From JAAYUK01 sp035319145 (GTDB lineage: Bacteria > Nitrospirota > Thermodesulfovibrionia > Thermodesulfovibrionales > Dissulfurispiraceae), in NCBI GenBank assembly GCA_035319145.1, contig DATHDH010000193.1, positions 1 through 8,629 on the forward strand: a DNA stretch of 8,629 bases. Reading direction: 5' to 3'. Made by a program: the position numbers and the translations under genes. This document shows, piece after piece, positions 5,145-8,629 of the stretch. The notes below the pieces were generated by a model. That model made no database searches. It was not told the origin of the DNA and saw only the letters and a program-made list of their open reading frames with translations. Each line of letters starts with the position of its first letter. Position 1 is the first letter of the stretch.

Positions 5145-6713
5145 TCATTGTTTCTTCTTTCGGCCGATGAGGACGCAGGGCTTTTTCGAAATGATGACGT
5201 TAACGCCCGGCGCATCGATCTTTTCGCGTATTATTTTCTCCATCTCCGCATGCTGAAAAGGATCGAGGACAGACACCGACGCGACCCCGCAGGCCTTGCA
5301 CAGAGCTACTAAATCAACCTGTCCGCCTGTTTCTCCCTTTGCCGTGACGCCCAGCAGGGGTGTGGGCTGGTGTCCGGTCATCGCGGTAGAAGAGTTATCC
5401 AGAATGCATACAAGGATGTTTGCATTGTTATACACGGCGTTGATCAGGCCGGTAATGCCCGAGTGAATGAATGTGGAATCGCCGATAACGGCAGCGACCC
5501 GTTTCACTCCTTGATTCGCGATCCCGGCGGCTTTGCCGATGCTCGCACCCATGCAGAGACAACTGTCCATCGCACTCAACGGAGGAGTCGCGCCAAGGGT
5601 GTAACAGCCGATGTCGCCTGCCGTGAATGAGGGGGCGGCAGCTTTGAGCGATTTGTAGAATTCCCTGTGCGGGCATCCCGGACACATGACTGGCGGACGC
5701 ATGGGAAGCGACTCGATTTTGTCATCCGGAGCGGCTGTCGCGCCGCCAAAATAGGGTGCCAAGACGTCCGGGCCCAGTTCACCTTCGCGCCGTATATCGC
5801 CTGAAAGCTTTCCCCTCACTTTCTTCGAATATTTTCGGGCTATTTCTTCGACTATCGGCTCACCTTCCTCGAGGACCCACACTTCGGTGCGGCCTCTGAC
5901 GAAATCCTTAATGAGCTCATCATGGAACGGATATGCAGAAATCTTCAGGATGGCGCAATCTTCTCCGTATTCGCCCGCATATACCGACGCAAAGCCGCAT
6001 GCTATTATCGCCTTCTTCTTAGACTTCCCGCTCACGGTATTGAGTCCCGATTCCCGGACCCAGTCTTTCAACTCCCCCTGCTTTTTGTTCAGCGCCGTAT
6101 GGAAACGTACGACATTTTTCGGAATCGCGAGTTGCTGTTCGGGATTCTTTTCCAATGCCAATGGATTCTCAGCGCGTGGCTCTTCCATGGTAACAGGGGA
6201 CGACGAGTGCATAACCCTCGTCAAGCCGCGGAGCATGACCGGCAATCTGAACTTCTCGGAGAGATCGAATGCAAACTTGGTGAAATCCTTTGCCTCTTGG
6301 GAATTGGATGGTTCAAGGCACGGAATGTTCGCGAAACGCGCGAAGATGCGGGAATCTTGCTCGTTCTGAGATGAATATGCGCCGGGATCGTCTCCAACGG
6401 CAAGGACGAGCCCGCCGTGGATCCCGAGATACGCGGAAGTCATGAGCGGATCTGCGGCTACGTTGAGTCCCACATGCTTCATCGAGCATATGGCGCGCTT
6501 ACCCGCATATGAGGCGCCGATAGCCGTTTCGAGCGCAACCTTCTCGTTGACCGCCCATTCGGCCCGTCCGGAGAAGTGATGTGCCAGGTACTCCAGGATT
6601 TGCGTTGCCGGGGTTCCTGCATAGCTCGTTGCCAAAGAAATGCCCGCCTCTATCGCCCCGCGGCCGATTGCTTCATTCCCGATAAGTAACTGTTTATTTG
6701 TTTTATTTTGCAT
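5145..6713 (-). CDS. iorA: Indolepyruvate:ferredoxin oxidoreductase, alpha subunit, without C-terminal ferredoxin domain
   Basis: This is the thiamine-diphosphate subunit of IOR, partner of iorB, 522 residues. The N-terminal pyrimidine-binding domain carries GNEAIGRGAIEAG (12-24), the substrate-loop YAGTPATQI (31-39) and the catalytic-type Glu in NEKVALETAIGASYAG (56-71). A middle transketolase-C-like region (about 230-320) follows. The C-terminal diphosphate-binding domain has MCPGCPHREFY (343-353), GDIGCYTLG (367-374), CLCMGASIG (385-393), the TPP motif beginning GDSTF (411) and ending NN (429-430), and HQPTP (448-452). IorA proteins commonly continue for about 60-100 residues with two CxxCxxC 4Fe-4S motifs; here the protein stops soon after ISKKPCVLIG, in the linker, and the downstream bases show no such motif in any frame. 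ATG 6713 has AAGGAG (minus strand, 6720-6725) 6 bases upstream. It is convergent with the plus-strand genes and lies 101 bases after larC on the same strand. Confidence 0.92.
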   Translation of the reverse strand: MQNKTNKQLLIGNEAIGRGAIEAGISLATSYAGTPATQILEYLAHHFSGRAEWAVNEKVALETAIGASYAGKRAICSMKHVGLNVAADPLMTSAYLGIHGGLVLAVGDDPGAYSSQNEQDSRIFARFANIPCLEPSNSQEAKDFTKFAFDLSEKFRLPVMLRGLTRVMHSSSPVTMEEPRAENPLALEKNPEQQLAIPKNVVRFHTALNKKQGELKDWVRESGLNTVSGKSKKKAIIACGFASVYAGEYGEDCAILKISAYPFHDELIKDFVRGRTEVWVLEEGEPIVEEIARKYSKKVRGKLSGDIRREGELGPDVLAPYFGGATAAPDDKIESLPMRPPVMCPGCPHREFYKSLKAAAPSFTAGDIGCYTLGATPPLSAMDSCLCMGASIGKAAGIANQGVKRVAAVIGDSTFIHSGITGLINAVYNNANILVCILDNSSTAMTGHQPTPLLGVTAKGETGGQVDLVALCKACGVASVSVLDPFQHAEMEKIIREKIDAPGVNVIISKKPCVLIGRKKKQ

Positions 6714-6752
6714 GCGAGGCTCCTTCCGTATCCGGGCAATCCATTATCGAAT

Positions 6753-6782
6753 ACGTTAGCACACCCAAAAAAATGATCACAA
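6753..6782 (-). promoter_or_regulatory. Candidate promoter for iorA
   Basis: On the minus strand, TTGTGA (6777-6782), an 18-base spacer containing a run of seven T, and TAACGT (6753-6758) preceded by TGC form a possible extended -10 promoter. It lies in the 101-base gap between larC and iorA. No terminator is obvious in that gap, so read-through from larC is also possible. Confidence 0.3.
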
Positions 6783-6814
6783 CCAAATGCCGAATTGACG
6801 TCAGATAATGCCGG

Positions 6815-8011
6815 TTATGATTTCCCGGAGCGTCGGGGGGTGGCAGCGGCCGCCATCGCGGCGATGGCGAGGCGCTTGATCGGTTGTCCGGTCTTTTGAG
6901 AAAGCACCTTGAGATCTTCATATTCCGGGGCCTGATTCATGAGCATGCCGCCGAGCGAGGCCGATTTGATGCGAACGTTCCCCTGCGGCAAGCGGACAGC
7001 TGTCACAGAACGGTCGAGCGTCAGGCGCCTGACCGGGGAATAACGGATGCCTATTGTTGAAGTATGCCGGAAGACAATGTCCGCGAGCGCTGCGACAGCA
7101 GAACCGGAGGCGAGTATATTCAGCTTGATTCCGGGTCGACCTTTTTTCATGATGAGATGCTCAAGCCAGACATCAAGCGCTCCGGCATTCAGAAGTTTAT
7201 CCATAACGTCTTCATAGAGCTGCGGGTTCATGTCGTCGATATTCGTTTCAATAAGCACGGCGTCCGCGCTGTCGGACGTTTCCGTCACAACAATGGGTTC
7301 CCCTGTGATCATGCGAAGAACGTTGGGCTGATTCTCCAGGTCCCTGTGGCCTGCTCCGTGAGCGCAGCACGCAGCACGCATAAGCGGCAGGCAGCCGCTT
7401 TCAGCGCCGAGGCCGGTCAGAATAGCCGCGCCTGTGGGCGTTGCAAGTTCATGAGGGATCGGCGACCCGTAAACAGACAGGTCCCGCAGCAGTTCGACCG
7501 TAGCGGGTGCCGGTACAGGGAGAAGGCCGTGAGAGGTCTTTACCATTCCGCTTCCCAAGTTGATCGGAGATACGACAATCCGTTCAATCCCGAGATAGGC
7601 AAATCCTATGACGGTTCCGAAGATATCGACAATGCAATCAACGGCCGAAAGTTCGTGAAGGTGCGTCTGATCAAAGGGAACCCCATGAACTTTCGCCTCG
7701 GCCTCAAAGAGCCGGCGGAAAATCTCAAGCCCTTTCACTTTCAGCGGAGAGGGCAGCATCGATTTCTTCACGATACGTGAAACATCTTTCCATGTTCTGG
7801 CGGGACGGGCGGCATCGTCGACCTTGACGTCGATCTTTGTTGCCGCTACGCCGCTGCGCCGCACGGAAGAGCTGGCAATGCGGTAACCTTTTATCGGCAG
7901 AAGCTTGAGCCCTTTTTTGAGCTGCGCGAGGGGGAGTCCGGCTGAAACAAGCGCGCCGAGCAGCATGTCGCCGCTGATGCCGGAAAAACAGTCCAGATAT
8001 GCTATTTTCAT
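6815..8011 (-). CDS. larC: LarC, nickel-pincer cofactor nickel insertase (former DUF111)
   Basis: LarC inserts nickel into pyridinium-3,5-bisthiocarboxylic acid mononucleotide in a CTP-dependent step, completing the cofactor of lactate racemase and other LarA-like enzymes. The 398-residue product has the family's opening KIAYLDCFSGISGDM (2-16), THLHELSAVDCIVDI (116-130), a proline/histidine-rich middle (HGLLPVPAPAT, 161-171; HELATPTGAA, 187-196), ETNIDDMNPQLYEDVMD (255-271), MKKGRPG (288-294) and PEYEDL (362-367). It is in one uninterrupted frame, unlike Lactobacillus plantarum, where larC is read through a programmed frameshift. The tail is alanine-rich and basic. The frame is open further upstream to 8299, but that part runs through the divergent macro gene and has no domain, so I start at ATG 8011, although its ribosome site is weak (GGA 9 bases before). 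larB, larE and larA are not in the window. Confidence 0.95.
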   Translation of the reverse strand: MKIAYLDCFSGISGDMLLGALVSAGLPLAQLKKGLKLLPIKGYRIASSSVRRSGVAATKIDVKVDDAARPARTWKDVSRIVKKSMLPSPLKVKGLEIFRRLFEAEAKVHGVPFDQTHLHELSAVDCIVDIFGTVIGFAYLGIERIVVSPINLGSGMVKTSHGLLPVPAPATVELLRDLSVYGSPIPHELATPTGAAILTGLGAESGCLPLMRAACCAHGAGHRDLENQPNVLRMITGEPIVVTETSDSADAVLIETNIDDMNPQLYEDVMDKLLNAGALDVWLEHLIMKKGRPGIKLNILASGSAVAALADIVFRHTSTIGIRYSPVRRLTLDRSVTAVRLPQGNVRIKSASLGGMLMNQAPEYEDLKVLSQKTGQPIKRLAIAAMAAAATPRRSGKS

Positions 8012-8031
8012 ACAATGGTATCCAATCGTGT

Positions 8032-8040
8032 GGAGGTGAT
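8032..8040 (+). promoter_or_regulatory. Strong ribosome binding site setting the macro-domain start
   Basis: GGAGGTGAT is a full-length Shine-Dalgarno match and lies 8 bases before GTG 8045. It is inside the longer frame that begins at ATG 8015, and favours the GTG as the true start. Confidence 0.75.
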
Positions 8041-8044
8041 AGTC

Positions 8045-8584
8045 GTGAAAATTGTAGCCGAAAAAGTCATGAATAGCAAGACAATAAGGCTTGTCCTCGG
8101 CGACATTACCGAGCGCGAGGTCGATGCCGTTGTTAATGCGGCAAACAAGCACCTTCAACACGGCGGCGGCGTTGCCGGAGCAATAGTGCGGAAAGGCGGG
8201 CGGATTATTCAGGAAGAGAGTGATCGAATCGGCTATGTGCCGACCGGCAATGCAGCGATGACAACGGCCGGCAATCTCAAGGCCAGGTATGTCATTCATG
8301 CTGTCGGCCCCCGCATGGGTGAGGGTGATGAGGAGTCCAAGCTGCGGCGGGCTGTGCAGCAGACCCTTTCGTTGGCTTCAGAAAAGGGGCTTCAAAGCAT
8401 TTCTCTGCCTGCTATCAGCTCCGGGATTTTCGGCTTTCCGAAAGAGCGCTGTGCCGTCATTCTGGTGGGGGAAACGAAGGCTTTTCTTGCGAAGCGGACG
8501 GAGAGCTCTCTCCGTCTTGTCGAATTCTGCATTTTCGACGATGAAACCCTTGGATTTTTTCAAAAAGAATTTGCTAAACTTTAA
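8045..8584 (+). CDS. Macro-domain protein (ADP-ribose / O-acetyl-ADP-ribose binding, Af1521-like)
   Basis: This 179-residue protein is a single macro domain, a fold that binds ADP-ribose and often removes it from proteins or deacetylates O-acetyl-ADP-ribose. Visible motifs are LGDITEREVDAVVNAAN (18-34), the first phosphate-loop HGGGVAGAI (39-47), GYVPTGNAAMTTAGNL (63-78), IHAVGP (84-89) and the second loop LPAISSGIFGFP (121-132). The ending FCIFDDETLGFFQKEF resembles the Af1521-type group more than the MacroD/YmdB group. In MacroD/YmdB the first loop reads GGGVDGAI, with a catalytic Asp; here it is GGGVAGAI, so the MacroD mechanism is unlikely, although Af1521-type proteins still bind and can hydrolyse. 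I start at GTG 8045 because of the strong ribosome site; ATG 8015 (10 residues longer) or ATG 8069 are alternatives. A possible -10 (TACAAT, 8011-8016) overlaps the larC start, with only a weak -35. Confidence 0.92.
   Translation: MKIVAEKVMNSKTIRLVLGDITEREVDAVVNAANKHLQHGGGVAGAIVRKGGRIIQEESDRIGYVPTGNAAMTTAGNLKARYVIHAVGPRMGEGDEESKLRRAVQQTLSLASEKGLQSISLPAISSGIFGFPKERCAVILVGETKAFLAKRTESSLRLVEFCIFDDETLGFFQKEFAKL
8051..8079 (-). promoter_or_regulatory. Candidate sigma-70 promoter for larC, inside the macro-domain gene
   Basis: On the minus strand TTGCTA (8074-8079), exactly 17 bases, then TACAAT (8051-8056). Transcription would start near 8044, about 33 bases before the larC ATG. The whole element lies within the first 12 codons of the divergent macro-domain gene. 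Confidence 0.5.
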
Positions 8585-8612
8585 AGCTCATGCAGCGCGC
8601 ATGACGCTTTCT
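8583..8612 (+). terminator. Probable intrinsic terminator after the macro-domain gene
   Basis: TCATGC (8588-8593) pairs with GCATGA (8599-8604) around a 5-base loop. The stem extends through AAAGC (8583-8587) with GCTTT (8606-8610) past one bulged C. The pyrimidine run after it is short (TTTCT). It begins within the TAA stop codon. The last bases of the window hold nothing else I can identify. Confidence 0.5.
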
Positions 8613-8629
8613 GTCCGACGCCGGGATAG

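Noticed and set aside
4937..5215. Minus-strand frame covering the convergent spacer as a possible continuation of iorA
   Set aside because: It is in a different frame and contains no iron-sulfur cysteine motif or other domain.
5044..5235. Short direct repeat GCGTATTATT at 5044 and 5226
   Set aside because: Ten AT-rich bases, one copy inside iorA; no duplicated flanks or mobile-element ends, so probably chance.
6703..6921. 72-codon minus-strand frame with a hydrophobic stretch, bridging larC and iorA
   Set aside because: It overlaps the end of larC and start of iorA in another frame; the hydrophobic part comes from the AT-rich spacer and no ribosome site is evident.
7064..7780. 238-codon open frame on the plus strand opposite larC
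   Set aside because: It is fully antisense to a well-supported larC and shows no domain; typical shadow frame at this GC content.
8012..8299. 96-residue N-terminal extension of larC
   Set aside because: The LarC family starts at KIAYLDCFSG; the extension is antisense to the macro-domain gene and lies upstream of the likely larC promoter.

Overview
The window looks like part of the chromosome of an anaerobic, moderately GC-rich bacterium. The evidence is a ferredoxin-type 2-oxoacid oxidoreductase (indolepyruvate oxidoreductase, IOR), two phenylacetate-CoA-ligase-type enzymes, a branched-chain/aromatic amino-acid-type uptake protein and a nickel-pincer-cofactor gene. This set is common in Desulfobacterota, Nitrospirota and similar lineages, but the sequence alone does not fix the taxon. 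There are no RNA genes, insertion sequences, CRISPR arrays or phage genes. Coding density is high and every gene appears intact, except the first, which is cut by the window edge.

Layout. (1) Positions 1-189, minus strand: N-terminus of a LivJ/LivK-type periplasmic substrate-binding protein. (2) 190-415: divergent spacer with a plausible promoter facing each way. (3) 416-4525, plus strand: a tight five-gene operon, iorB, paaK-1, ACT-1, paaK-2, ACT-2, closed by a clear intrinsic terminator (about 4547-4573). (4) 4699-5034, plus: a small secreted protein of unknown function with its own -10 box and a two-fold internal repeat. (5) 5145-6713, minus: iorA, the large IOR subunit, convergent to everything on its left and lacking the usual C-terminal ferredoxin domain. 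(6) 6815-8011, minus: larC, nickel insertion for the nickel-pincer nucleotide cofactor. (7) 8045-8584, plus: a macro-domain (ADP-ribose-binding) protein, divergent from larC with only 33 bases between the start codons, followed by a hairpin terminator.

How the genes fit together. IorA and IorB interconvert arylpyruvates and aryl-acetyl-CoA using ferredoxin and CoA. PaaK-type ligases interconvert aryl-acetates and aryl-acetyl-CoA at the cost of ATP. Together they could oxidise aromatic (or branched) amino-acid skeletons after transamination, or run in reverse to build aromatic amino acids from scavenged aryl-acetates. The divergent Liv-type binding protein would supply the substrate. The two tandem-ACT proteins, each directly after one ligase, are the natural candidates for amino-acid sensing. 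larC and the macro-domain gene have no evident metabolic link to this pathway.

The points most worth a second look are the separation of iorA from iorB onto opposite strands with loss of the ferredoxin domain, the duplicated ligase-plus-ACT module with a diverged second ligase, the secreted repeat protein, and the larC promoter that appears to lie inside the start of the macro-domain gene. I found no clear evidence for a wholly new system.
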